From the NCBI GenBank assembly GCA_003023745.1, contig PXYV01000002.1, forward strand, positions 94,087 to 158,086: a stretch of 64,000 bases of DNA. The letters are read 5' to 3'. Position 1 is the stretch's first letter; the number at the start of each line of letters is the position of its first letter. Under the pieces are notes generated by a model, which was given only the letters and a program-made list of their open reading frames with translations, searched no databases and was not told the origin of the DNA. This document shows positions 52,534 through 61,225 of the stretch, one piece after another. The position numbers and the translations under genes were made by a program. This DNA comes from Sulfobacillus acidophilus. Its GTDB lineage: Bacteria; Bacillota; Sulfobacillia; Sulfobacillales; Sulfobacillaceae.

Positions 52534-53598
52534 TCACCACAGCCCCGTATCACTTTGGTGTCTCGAACGAGCTTGCCACGGCTCCTGGTTCACTTGATCC
52601 CAAGTATGACGGCGATTGAGGATGTTATTTTTGATCCAAAGAGATGTTTTGATTAGCTGCTCCATGTCGGACCCGACAAATGCCAGGATGAGCGCGTACG
52701 CCGCTAACATCCGTTGTTTAAGACTACCGCGCAACAAGAGTCGCCGGGCCAGGTGATATGCCGTCTTTTGATCGTGGTCTTTTAGGGAACGGCGGAGATG
52801 TCGGAATTTGGTTCGCATGGTTACAGGCCGATGCGCCCGCCGTACTTGTGACGGATTGATGGCGAACGCTGATTCGTGTGCGCTCTCAAGCTTTAGTTTC
52901 AGTCCGATGGCATCCATCGTTTCAAAGTAGTGTTGGGTTATCTGTTCAGGTTGAATACGCCAATACCCCAACACGAGGTTTTCGCATCGGACATGCCCCT
53001 TGCATGTAAGTAGTTTAAGAAATGTAGGCAAATCTGTGGCCGGGAACATGGGCGCGGACTGAAACCCCCCAATGTTTTCTAAACAGGTGCGACTGATCAT
53101 GGTGGTCACTGGCCCGGGAAATATCCGACGTAGCAATATCCCCTCCAGCAGTGCCTCGGTGGTAATGGTACCACGAAATTTCTTGGGTACGCGAAAGACC
53201 GCGGAGGCTTCGCCAATTTGTTGCACAGCGCCGCACGACAGACATAGGAGAGGATCCGCCAGATTCCACTCCACCTGTGTTTGCAATTTATAAGGAGGCC
53301 ACAAGTCATCGCCTTCAAGAATTGCTATAAAATCCCCTTGAGCCTGGCGGAATGCATCATTGTACGTATCCGCCAAACGCAAGGGTCCGTAGTTGACACG
53401 ATGCCGAATATAACGAATGCGGGGATCGGTGCGACAGTATTCGCGAACGATTGTCTCGGTTTGGTCGACCGACGCGTCGTCCACCAGAATTAGTTCCCAC
53501 TGTTGATAGCTTTGGTGGATCACACTGTCGATACAGGCGGATATCCACCTTGCGTGATTATATGTCGGGGAGATGATGGTGACTACTGGCTTTTGCAT
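52534..53598 (-). CDS. Glycosyltransferase family 2
   Basis: 354 residues, ATG 53598 with AAAGGGG upstream. GT2 core: VTIISPTYNHARWISACIDSVI, LILVDDASVDQTETI, AILEGDDLWPP (the EGDD metal site) and GYWRIQPEQITQHY. The C-terminal ~110 residues are basic and helical. No membrane helix. Probably part of the same surface-glycan pathway as the genes to its left. Confidence 0.86.
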   Translation of the reverse strand: MQKPVVTIISPTYNHARWISACIDSVIHQSYQQWELILVDDASVDQTETIVREYCRTDPRIRYIRHRVNYGPLRLADTYNDAFRQAQGDFIAILEGDDLWPPYKLQTQVEWNLADPLLCLSCGAVQQIGEASAVFRVPKKFRGTITTEALLEGILLRRIFPGPVTTMISRTCLENIGGFQSAPMFPATDLPTFLKLLTCKGHVRCENLVLGYWRIQPEQITQHYFETMDAIGLKLKLESAHESAFAINPSQVRRAHRPVTMRTKFRHLRRSLKDHDQKTAYHLARRLLLRGSLKQRMLAAYALILAFVGSDMEQLIKTSLWIKNNILNRRHTWDQVNQEPWQARSRHQSDTGLW

Positions 53599-54226
53599 AG
53601 TGACCCCTTTACCAGCCGTTTTTGGAAGAATCTAGGCGATGATAGTTTTCTCTTCGACACGGATCCATAAAATTCCTTTTTGGCCAGTTCGAAATGTGGT
53701 CGGATTTCTTCGTTGCGTGTGCCAATATTCCGTGCCCACGAGAATCTGAATTCCGAGTCCCACAAAGCCGACCACCACAACTATCGGTTGATGTTGCCGG
53801 GCGTCCACCATCGAGGGGCCGCATCAAGAGCCGGAGATGTGCTGTTGTGCAACTCGAAACCCTGGGGTGCCAGCGTAATCAATTCGAGAATGAACCAGTA
53901 GCATGGCGAAAGTGGCCGGGTTCGCACCGCGATGGACAGTGCTCCAGCCGATTTTAGACTCTTGTTCCAACTCGACCTTTTCAAAGGTTGTGGGGTTCGT
54001 CACAGGCCATTATTCCGACGCCCCCAGAGAAATTTCTTGCGCAATACCCGTAACCGTTCCTTATACGGTATAAGGTCTGTAACGCGGGTCTGATATCATA
54101 TCATTATTTTCCGGTCGAGGAGGAGTTTTAAGACATCTAGATCGTCCTTCGGTCGCGTGTTCGGCTTAAGGGCGGAGTATGGCTGTGATACGATACGATC
54201 AATTCGAGTGACAGAGGAGGCACACT
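53599..54226. other. Gap between GT2 and TIM-barrel gene
   Basis: About 630 bases containing the broken frame described at 53632-54003. The TTG-start gene at 54227 has its ribosome site at the right edge. A -10-like TACGGTATAAGG stretch near 54061 could belong to its promoter. Nothing else is recognised. Confidence 0.35.
53632..54003 (-). pseudogene. Small membrane-protein frame split by an in-frame TGA
   Basis: Read leftward from GTG 54003, 59 codons (VTNPTTFEKVELEQESK ... GTPGFRVAQQHISGS) end at TGA 53824-53826. The same frame then continues 63 codons to TAG 53632 and includes ATG 53811. The second part has a good membrane helix (IVVVVGFVGLGIQILVG) and a basic tail. Together: an extracytoplasmic beta-rich domain plus an anchor. 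Neither half has a convincing ribosome site. It could be a gene broken by one nonsense change, or a chance open stretch. I recognise no family. Confidence 0.35.
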
Positions 54227-55351
54227 TTGCCAAAAACGGCAGTGGGACTTTGGGCATATCCTTGGGACTTACAGGAGTTGGGTGCAGCAGCGGTTCTACG
54301 ACAATTGCAGGAATGGCGTATCTCGGAGCTTGCAGTGGCCACAGTGTATCACAGCGGACAAATTCTATCGCTGATGGGACCAGATCCACGATGGATTATG
54401 CAGCCTTCGGGACCATTGGTAGATTTTAGCGATCCATTCGGCATGCCAGTGCCACTTTTGGCTGATTTGCGGGTGCGCTTGTCCGATGCGGGGATTATTT
54501 TGCGCGGGTGGACGGTTCTGGGGCATGACAAGCACGGTTGGGATCCCACTATCAACGTTTTTGGGCAAGCGATGGTGCACGCCGCATGCCCGGTGGCGAA
54601 TCAGCCCCGGGCCACCACCTTGATTGGCCGTCTTTCCGACAGCGGTTATTTCGATGTGTTGGATTTGGAAGCCCTGGACTTTATGAGCGCGATTCACGGC
54701 GCGCACCATGAGATCATCGGTCCCCCGATGACACCGTTGATCGAATTGCTGTTCTCGTTATGTTTTTGTCAGGCCTGTTCTAGGACGTTTGGCAGCAAGC
54801 TCGATTGGGACGCGTTGACCTATGACGTGCGCACGTCCTTGCGAGAGGTAGTGCAGCACGAATGCATCGATATACAGCCCCTGTCTCAGTTAACGACCTT
54901 TTTGCAGGAGCATCCTCTAATACAGCATTTGCTGGACGAGCGCAGCCTGTGGCTAAATAGGTACTTGCGCGCCCTTAGTGCGGCCTCTGCCATCCCGCTT
55001 ACTCCGATGATTTCATCATATCGTGGCCAACAAGCGTTGTCCTGGATGGCGGGCTGGGTGCCTGACGCGTCTTGGTCGTCAGACATTATCGCGCTGGGCT
55101 ATGGGTCGCCCGAGACCGTATGGTCCGATTTGAACGAACTGTTGTTAAAGGGTTTGGCGCCCGAGCAAATAATATGTGGTCAGACCCTGGTGGCTCAGGC
55201 TACGCCAACCCTGGCTGTCGCCAAATCGCGTGTGGAACAAGCGTTTGCAGCGGGAATCAGAAGATTTTGCTTTTATAATTGGGGGCTCTTAAATCAACCA
55301 CGGCGCGAGTGGTTGAACACGTTAAGCGCTCTCATTTGGACGATGGGCTAA
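54227..55351 (+). CDS. Unknown TIM-barrel-like protein of the wall-sugar cluster
   Basis: 374 residues from TTG 54227, with GGAGG upstream. No signal peptide. The strand-helix alternation (VGLWAYPWDL, LAVATVYHSGQILSL, DVLDLEALDF, IPLTPMISSYRG, IIALGYGSP, FCFYNWGLL) suggests a beta/alpha barrel like uncharacterised glycoside-hydrolase-type proteins, with possible acids in LDLEALDF. A pair of cysteines, CFCQACSRTF, follows, as often seen after the catalytic strand in such families. Convergent with the PBP4 gene (20-base overlap). Biochemical role unknown. Confidence 0.6.
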   Translation: MPKTAVGLWAYPWDLQELGAAAVLRQLQEWRISELAVATVYHSGQILSLMGPDPRWIMQPSGPLVDFSDPFGMPVPLLADLRVRLSDAGIILRGWTVLGHDKHGWDPTINVFGQAMVHAACPVANQPRATTLIGRLSDSGYFDVLDLEALDFMSAIHGAHHEIIGPPMTPLIELLFSLCFCQACSRTFGSKLDWDALTYDVRTSLREVVQHECIDIQPLSQLTTFLQEHPLIQHLLDERSLWLNRYLRALSAASAIPLTPMISSYRGQQALSWMAGWVPDASWSSDIIALGYGSPETVWSDLNELLLKGLAPEQIICGQTLVAQATPTLAVAKSRVEQAFAAGIRRFCFYNWGLLNQPRREWLNTLSALIWTMG

Positions 55352-58160
55352 GAATTTGCGGTGCGAGCTGGCCGGTCCACTTCAGCGAGCTCGCTAGTAC
55401 GACGATGGCGTCAAGGGTTTGGCCAGGCCCGTCGACGTACCCTGCCGCCTCGTATTGTTCGGGACTGGTCGATTCCCAGACCTGGGCGGACAGCAAACGA
55501 ACTACGGGTTGTTCCCCTGAGTGATGATAGGCATTGGTGAGTGCTTGCGCCACGCCTAGGGCGGTGAGGTAGTTGCCAATCGCGCCGCCGGTCCAGTCGG
55601 TCACGCTCATAGGCGAATGATTCATTAGAGCTTCCATATTTTTTTGTATGGTCGGCCCAAGACTTTGTATCAACTGATTGGAGGGCACCAGCGAAGGGGT
55701 CTTTAACGATTGCTGTGCAATTGCGGCAACCGACTGACCGGGTAATTGCGCCACCACCTGGGCGCCTGTGGGCACATGTGAAATGGCAATAGGGGTCTTG
55801 GCCACCATGATACCCAATTGGGTCAGATCGTGTTGAAGCTTGAGTGCTGCTAAGAGACCGGGATCCGGCGGTGCCAGGCTTTTGGTCGCGTGATAGCCGA
55901 GCGGAAGCGATCCGGACATAATAAAAGTATGGGAATGGAATTGAAGACGTATGGTAAGTTGAGGTGCCGTACCCCTTGCCGCGACGGTCGTGTTATTGAC
56001 AATGCGCACTGGAGCCGGGTGGAAACCTAGGCTCAGTTGGGCGGGCGAACCGGGCGTAAGGGCACTGATATCGAGAGGAATCTGGTTGGAGTTGACGTAA
56101 ATAGGTGATGATGGCGATGCCCACCCCTGTCCCAAGGCCTCCCAAGCCAGGCCGCCCGGCCACCGTGATTGTTGGAATCCCGCATCAGGGTTGACGTATT
56201 CGATAGGGCCGGCAATGCGCGTAATGCCGTGGGAGCGGATCGCATCGGCGAGTTGTTGCATTTGTTCATCGGTCAGATTATTGCCGTTGCCATCAAGAAT
56301 GAGAGGACGTGCGAGGGTTGGGAATGTGATCTTAGTTGTCGTTAACACCTGACAGGGGGGGAGGGCAGGCGTCGTGTTCCTCGTTTGTAATGCTGCGATG
56401 GCTAACAGCAGGCGGGGACTTAGTCCGCTGGGGACCAACGTTTGTCCATTCTCCTGAAAAATTGTCTGATGATTAGCCACATTGACCATTGCGATGGAAA
56501 GGCTGCTTCCGGTGTCGTAGTTTGGAATATGCGATAAGAGGGATTGCACCACTTGAGGCGCATCTCCGGTCGGGGCTGTTGTAGCACTACGACCGAACGG
56601 TGCGGTTAGGTACGGCCACTGCGCAATGCTTTCCATCATACGCGTGACGTCGGAGTGCGGCTGCATGTTTTCAACCGTCGGTGTGCCGTCATCCAAAATG
56701 GCGAACGCAATGAGATTGTGATTAGCGCTTAACACATAACCGGCCAAGTTCCATTGATTTGCCAAATTGCCGGGTTTAACCCAGATGCTCGTGTGGGCGG
56801 GCAACGACAGGTGCCAGCTTGGGGGGCAGAGAAATCCGCATCCGGTCGCGCTATTGATATGGATGAGCGAATCTTTAAAGGTCGGGAACCAGGGTTTCGA
56901 TGCGGCATACGTGAGAAGTTGCACCACTTGACGGGCGCTCATTTGGTCTAATGGAGAAAGGCCGGACCCATCCACTTGTTCGCGATATCCGGTAACGCCC
57001 GCTTGAGCGGTAAACGATGCCATAGCTGTCCGCGCACCGCTTAATGTCCCCAGTCCGGTTGTAGCCACGCTCAGTTCGCGATACAGGTTTTCGGCCATCT
57101 GGTTGATGGAGTACTGGTTTTGGAGGATAAGCTCCGTGGCAAGGTTTGGAGAGAGGTTGCTGGCAATGGTTATGAGCCCGGTTGGCAATTTCGTGGCGAT
57201 GGAGGCCTGACGTTGGAAACTGACGCCCTGTTGCATTAATGCCGACTGAAACAACGAGGCCGCAAACAAGGGAGGATCACCCACGGAGAGGAGCGTGGCA
57301 CTAGATAGACGGTTCTCTGCGATATGGCCTGTGATAACCAGGCGGTTCGTGCCAATGAGCCGAGTTACGGCAATGCTTGGGCGCATTCCGACAATAGTGG
57401 TGATGGCGCGATTGACGATGGTAAAGTAGTCAGGATCACGCGCAGTGCCGTTAAACGAGAGAAAGACTTTGGGCCGTAGACCAGCACGGTCGGCTCCCTT
57501 AACGAGCACGCTCACTTCGCTGCGTTCTGCCACCAGCGCGCTGGTGCCGGCCGAATAATTTTGGGGGATGCCCCCAACCGGCCATCCGATTCCGTATGTT
57601 GGGGGAGTGAAGAGGCTGTTGACGCCGATAACCTGGGTTGCTTTGGGGATGCTCGCGGCGACGGCTTGCGCTAATTCTTCCAAGTCGTGGCGGCCGTTTG
57701 CTTCAAGCCATGGATTGCCGCCGCCCACTAGATAGATGGGGCCGGGTTTTCCTGACGCCGATACAGACGGCACCATCACAGTCGTTTTGTATGTGAATTG
57801 GGGCCCTAGTTCGGCTAAAGCGGCAGCCGAGGTAAAAAGTTTGGTCACGGACCCGGGTGTAAGGAGAAGAGAGGGATGGAGGGCCGCCAAAACGGTATGA
57901 GTGGTGAGGTCGTAGGCATAGGCTGAAACGCGGGAATGAACCAATTCTGGGCCTTGCGCGAGTGCGCCCCAGGTTTTTTGCAAGGGGTTCGTTGGCGTAC
58001 GTGGTATTGGTTGGGATTGATGCACGAGAGGCGCGGCTTGACCCGCAAAACGAGCTGAGGACGCGAACCGAACAGTTTTCGCAGTGGTGCTATGGGGCAT
58101 CGTTAACACCACCAGGCTGCATGCGACGACAGCCCACGCCCGCAGTGCCTTATGCCCCAT
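55332..58160 (-). CDS. dacB: Tandem PBP4-like D-Ala-D-Ala carboxypeptidase (S13), second half inactive
   Basis: 942 residues from ATG 58160 (AGGAGG six bases upstream), about twice the usual PBP4. Signal peptide at the start. First half: active-site Ser104 in TPGSVTKLF (SxxK), Ser351-Ile-Asn353 (SxN) and Lys462-Pro-Gly in place of the usual K-T-G. So it probably still acylates. Second half (from ~530) repeats the fold, but at the equivalent sites SxxK reads GLSPRLL and SxN reads TIQ, so it cannot be catalytic. It trims or cross-link-edits peptidoglycan peptides outside the membrane. The dead copy may be structural or substrate-binding. Confidence 0.85.
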   Translation of the reverse strand: MGHKALRAWAVVACSLVVLTMPHSTTAKTVRFASSARFAGQAAPLVHQSQPIPRTPTNPLQKTWGALAQGPELVHSRVSAYAYDLTTHTVLAALHPSLLLTPGSVTKLFTSAAALAELGPQFTYKTTVMVPSVSASGKPGPIYLVGGGNPWLEANGRHDLEELAQAVAASIPKATQVIGVNSLFTPPTYGIGWPVGGIPQNYSAGTSALVAERSEVSVLVKGADRAGLRPKVFLSFNGTARDPDYFTIVNRAITTIVGMRPSIAVTRLIGTNRLVITGHIAENRLSSATLLSVGDPPLFAASLFQSALMQQGVSFQRQASIATKLPTGLITIASNLSPNLATELILQNQYSINQMAENLYRELSVATTGLGTLSGARTAMASFTAQAGVTGYREQVDGSGLSPLDQMSARQVVQLLTYAASKPWFPTFKDSLIHINSATGCGFLCPPSWHLSLPAHTSIWVKPGNLANQWNLAGYVLSANHNLIAFAILDDGTPTVENMQPHSDVTRMMESIAQWPYLTAPFGRSATTAPTGDAPQVVQSLLSHIPNYDTGSSLSIAMVNVANHQTIFQENGQTLVPSGLSPRLLLAIAALQTRNTTPALPPCQVLTTTKITFPTLARPLILDGNGNNLTDEQMQQLADAIRSHGITRIAGPIEYVNPDAGFQQSRWPGGLAWEALGQGWASPSSPIYVNSNQIPLDISALTPGSPAQLSLGFHPAPVRIVNNTTVAARGTAPQLTIRLQFHSHTFIMSGSLPLGYHATKSLAPPDPGLLAALKLQHDLTQLGIMVAKTPIAISHVPTGAQVVAQLPGQSVAAIAQQSLKTPSLVPSNQLIQSLGPTIQKNMEALMNHSPMSVTDWTGGAIGNYLTALGVAQALTNAYHHSGEQPVVRLLSAQVWESTSPEQYEAAGYVDGPGQTLDAIVVLASSLKWTGQLAPQILSPSSK

Positions 58161-58210
58161 TCCCAACCTCCTGCCTCGTTAACGCGATAACGCCGCGCCA
58201 GTGTTGCTGG

Positions 58211-59176
58211 TCACACCGACGGCGCGGACAAGATATGGTCGATCCGAGTCCACTCCTCCTCCGTGAATGTCAAATGTGCGAGTGCATCAATATTTTCGTC
58301 AACCTGAGCGACGCGGCTAGCCCCAATGATGGCCGAGGTGACGACGGGATCGCGCAAAACCCAAGCCAGAGCCATTTGTGCCATAGTTTGACCCCGCTCT
58401 GTCGCGATGACCGATAGTTGACGCACTGTATTGATGAGGTCCGTTGTGATGTCCTGGGGATTGAGAAACTCTCCAGGACGCCCGGCGCGTGAGTCTTGGG
58501 GGATGCCGTGGAGGTAGCGCCCGGTCAATATGCCTTGAGCAAGGGGAGAAAACACGATGGTTCCGATGCCGTGACGCTTGAGCACGGTCGTTAGCCCATC
58601 TTCGATCCACCGATCCAACATCGAATAGGATGGCTGATGGAGCAAAAGATGCAGTCCGTACCGATCGAGGATCTTGATACAAGCTTCAGTGTCCTGCGGG
58701 GAATAGCTGGAAATTCCCACGTACAAAGCCTTACCTTGCCTCACTGCCTGAGCTAAGGCCTCCATCGTTTCTTCAAATGGCGTGTTGGGATCGGGGCGGT
58801 GCGAGTAAAAAATGTCGACGTAGTCCAGACCCATGCGCTTTAGACTTTGATCCAGACTGGCGAGCAAATATTTTTTGGACCCCCATTCCCCGTACGGTCC
58901 GGGCCACATATCCCATCCGGCTTTCGTGGATATGATGAGTTCGTCGCGATATGGCCCAAAATCTTGTTTTATGAGGCGGCCCAACGTTTCTTCAGCTGAG
59001 CCGGGCGGTGGCCCATAGTTGTTTGCTAAGTCAAAATGGGTGATACCGCGGTCAAAGGCGCGACGCGCAATGTCGCGCGCGCTCTGATAGGGATCGACGT
59101 CGCCGAAATTGTGCCAAAAGCCCAACGATAGGGCGGGCAACAACAGACCGGAATGGCCTGCTCGGCGATAGAGCAT
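58211..59176 (-). CDS. Aldo/keto reductase (YghZ/Gpr-like)
   Basis: 321 residues, ATG 59176; no good ribosome site is seen. AKR features: FDLANNYGPPPGSAEETLGRLI (catalytic Asp and Tyr), IISTKAGWDMWPGPYGEWGSKKYLLASLDQSLKRMGLDYVDIFYSHRPDP (Lys and His) and SAIIGASRVAQVDENI for NADPH. The PGPYGEWGSKKYL stretch matches the YghZ group, which reduces L-glyceraldehyde 3-phosphate and methylglyoxal-type aldehydes. It lies 51 bases before the PBP4 gene in the same direction. Confidence 0.88.
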   Translation of the reverse strand: MLYRRAGHSGLLLPALSLGFWHNFGDVDPYQSARDIARRAFDRGITHFDLANNYGPPPGSAEETLGRLIKQDFGPYRDELIISTKAGWDMWPGPYGEWGSKKYLLASLDQSLKRMGLDYVDIFYSHRPDPNTPFEETMEALAQAVRQGKALYVGISSYSPQDTEACIKILDRYGLHLLLHQPSYSMLDRWIEDGLTTVLKRHGIGTIVFSPLAQGILTGRYLHGIPQDSRAGRPGEFLNPQDITTDLINTVRQLSVIATERGQTMAQMALAWVLRDPVVTSAIIGASRVAQVDENIDALAHLTFTEEEWTRIDHILSAPSV

Positions 59177-59246
59177 CGTGTCGTATCTGGTGGAACTGGC
59201 TGTGTATGGAATCTAAATCGCCTCCCGACGCATAGTGATAACTGGG

Positions 59247-59993
59247 TTACGGATGGACTTGGAAAGAGGTTTCCGTGACGATACGGGCTTTGTCTCCGCG
59301 TATCACCGCAGTGGACACGTATAACGGCTGTCCCTCCCGATCATACAGGACGGCCTGATCTTTGATGCCAAGTTCTCCCGATCGGCAGTGCAGAAGACGA
59401 GCGTGGTCGCGCGTCAACAAAATGGGTTCATAGGATTCGACGGCTCTTGCCAAATACACGTGACATTTTGCTGGTATAAGGTCAAGCAGGGACGTAGTTT
59501 GCACTTCGTGAGCCGTGACCGTGTCAGCGGCGCGGGCCACATGGGCGTATTCAATAATGATCGGAATCTCATCGGCGGAAATGACGCGCTGGATGACAAG
59601 AATCGGGGACCCGTGCGCAATGTCTAACATTTGTGCAATATCTAACGGGGCTTTGGATGGGCCGATGGTTAGGACTTGAGTGCTGGGGCGCATGCCTTTT
59701 TTTGCGATGTCGGTGCGAAATCCGCTGGCTAAAAGCGGAATTTTGGGCGTGTTCACCGTGGTCGGACGACCCGGCGAGCGCACGATGAGGCCCTGGCGGT
59801 GGAGCTCGTCGAGAGCGCGGCGTATGGTGCCGCGGGAAACCTGATATATCGCGCATAACTCTGTTTCCGAAGGGATTGGGTCCCCAGGAGCCCACTTGTT
59901 ACTCTTGATGTTGGACAAGAGATCTTGGTGAATACGAAAATACTTGGGTACGTGGAGCAGCGCTTCTTCCTGATCGTCGGGTAAAATGTTCAA
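59247..59993 (-). CDS. GntR/HutC-family regulator with UTRA domain (NagR-like)
   Basis: 248 residues from TTG 59993 with GGAGG at good spacing. N-terminal winged HTH: PKYFRIHQDLLSNIKSNKWAPGDPIPSETELCAIYQVSRGTIRRALDELHRQGLIVRSPGR. A UTRA effector domain follows (SPILVIQRVISADEIPIIIEYAHV ... YVSTAVIRGDKARIV). HutC/NagR/PhnF-type repressors bind phosphosugars; those controlling GlcNAc genes respond to GlcN6P. It is divergent from the kinase-GH4-nagB genes and faces the operator region at 60010-60212, which suggests it represses them and itself. Confidence 0.87.
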   Translation of the reverse strand: MNILPDDQEEALLHVPKYFRIHQDLLSNIKSNKWAPGDPIPSETELCAIYQVSRGTIRRALDELHRQGLIVRSPGRPTTVNTPKIPLLASGFRTDIAKKGMRPSTQVLTIGPSKAPLDIAQMLDIAHGSPILVIQRVISADEIPIIIEYAHVARAADTVTAHEVQTTSLLDLIPAKCHVYLARAVESYEPILLTRDHARLLHCRSGELGIKDQAVLYDREGQPLYVSTAVIRGDKARIVTETSFQVHP

Positions 59994-60009
59994 ACGGGTT
60001 CCTCCCTGT

Positions 60010-60038
60010 TGACAGGCATTCTAACCATCGGTATAACT
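60010..60038 (+). promoter_or_regulatory. Promoter for the kinase-GH4-nagB operon
   Basis: TTGACA (60010-60015), a 17-base spacer and TATAAC (60033-60038): a near-consensus sigma-A promoter giving a leader of about 185 bases. On the other strand TATAGT (60042-60037) could be the -10 of the GntR gene, so the two promoters overlap back to back. Confidence 0.65.
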
Positions 60039-60049
60039 ATAATGGTTAT
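60023..60049. promoter_or_regulatory. Operator-like inverted repeat over the divergent promoters
   Basis: TAACCAT (60023-60029) and ATGGTTA (60043-60049) are perfect inverted arms 13 bases apart. They bracket the -10 elements of both divergent promoters. The position is ideal for repression by the adjacent GntR protein. Confidence 0.6.
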
Positions 60050-60120
60050 TGAAATGTATAGACAAGAGGAACTTTTTTAGGGAGTGGTGCGATTGAATGT
60101 CCCGATTAGGGCGCGGTACC

Positions 60121-60212
60121 TCTAGATGCACCGGGGTGGTGTACTAGCCGGAGCTGCATAAACGTCCATATGAATTGCAAGAAAGTGTAAACTTTTTCTC
60201 TAAATGTCTAGA
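60121..60212. promoter_or_regulatory. Two TCTAGA-centred sites in the leader (NagR/DasR-like)
   Basis: TCTAGA occurs at 60121-60126 and 60207-60212, the second as AAATGTCTAGATGTTT just before the ribosome site. NagR/DasR-type HutC regulators bind palindromes centred on TCTAGA or TATAGA. Both sites are imperfect matches, so binding is inferred. Confidence 0.45.
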
Positions 60213-60229
60213 TGTTTGGAGGGGTTAGC

Positions 60230-61225
60230 GTGCCCCACGTTATGGGTGTTGACGGCGGCGGCAGTCAAACGACAGTCGCAATTGCCGACGAACGGGGACA
60301 TCTGGTCAGTGTGGGTCGTGCGAGCGGTGCCAACCATCAGACGATTGGTATCGATGCGGCTGTCAGTCACATTGACGACGCAATGCAAACCGCACTGACT
60401 TTGGCCGGGCTGCGACCCAGAGACATTGCTTTTGTCCACTACGGAGTGGCTGGAGCCGATCGTCCCCGCGATTTTGAGATCTTAAATGTTGGTCTTGCTC
60501 GCCTCCGGTTCTCGCGTTGGCGGGCGGTATCCGATGCCTGGGAGGGATTGCGAGCCGGGACTGACGACTATGTGGGAGTTAGCCTCGTGTGTGGGTCGGG
60601 AACTAATGCAGTAGGCCGCAACGCGCTGGGTGACGAAGTTCAAGTGGGCGGTTTTGGCTATGCGTTTGGGGATACGGCTGGCGGGACACATTTAGCGGTG
60701 GAAACTTTTCGAGCGGCGGTGCGTGCCTACCAAGGCCGCGAAGTCGCCACCGAGTTAATGCGGGCGGTCCCACAGTTCTTGGGATGTTCGGATATGGAGC
60801 AAGTCTATAACAGCTTTTTGGATAACGATACGGACATCCCGATCGATTTGGCGCGAGTTCTCCATCGCGTGGCAGACGGGGGCGATGCGGTGGCGCAGAA
60901 GATTTTGTCATCCATGGGGCGTGAGTTAGGATTGGCGGCCCTAGCAGTTTTACGGCAATTGCCGGGAATAGAAGAGCAGCCAGTGATTCCGCTGATCTTG
61001 ATAGGCAGCATTTTGCAAAAGGGGAAAAGTCCTTTTGTGTTGGATACGCTCGCCCAGACTGTGCAGAAGCGCTATCCCACCGTGCGCTTGCACCTGCTGG
61101 ACGTGCCACCCGTGTTCGGATCAGTGCTTTTGGCGTTGGATTGTTTACATCTCGTTGCAGATCCGCTGGCGAGACAAACTTTTCGAGACTGGGAGGAATC
61201 ACAAAATGGCGAGAAACGGGCTTAA
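60230..61225 (+). CDS. BadF/BadG/BcrA-type ATPase, probable N-acetylglucosamine kinase
   Basis: 331 residues from GTG 60230 (GGAGGGG upstream). Actin-fold (ASKHA) sugar kinase: phosphate-1 loop VMGVDGGGSQTTVAI, phosphate-2 VCGSGTNAVG, GGFGYAFGDTAGGTHLA and a C-terminal adenosine region (LILIGSILQKG). BcrAD-type proteins of this size phosphorylate GlcNAc or related amino sugars. Placed before GH4 and nagB it should make GlcNAc-6-P or GlcN-6-P from free sugar. The stop lies 20 bases inside the GH4 gene. Confidence 0.83.
   Translation: MPHVMGVDGGGSQTTVAIADERGHLVSVGRASGANHQTIGIDAAVSHIDDAMQTALTLAGLRPRDIAFVHYGVAGADRPRDFEILNVGLARLRFSRWRAVSDAWEGLRAGTDDYVGVSLVCGSGTNAVGRNALGDEVQVGGFGYAFGDTAGGTHLAVETFRAAVRAYQGREVATELMRAVPQFLGCSDMEQVYNSFLDNDTDIPIDLARVLHRVADGGDAVAQKILSSMGRELGLAALAVLRQLPGIEEQPVIPLILIGSILQKGKSPFVLDTLAQTVQKRYPTVRLHLLDVPPVFGSVLLALDCLHLVADPLARQTFRDWEESQNGEKRA

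Noticed and set aside
53821..53829. TGA-TGC in the broken frame as a selenocysteine codon
   Set aside because: No SECIS-like hairpin was evident directly after the TGA, and no selenoprotein family matches; a nonsense change is simpler.
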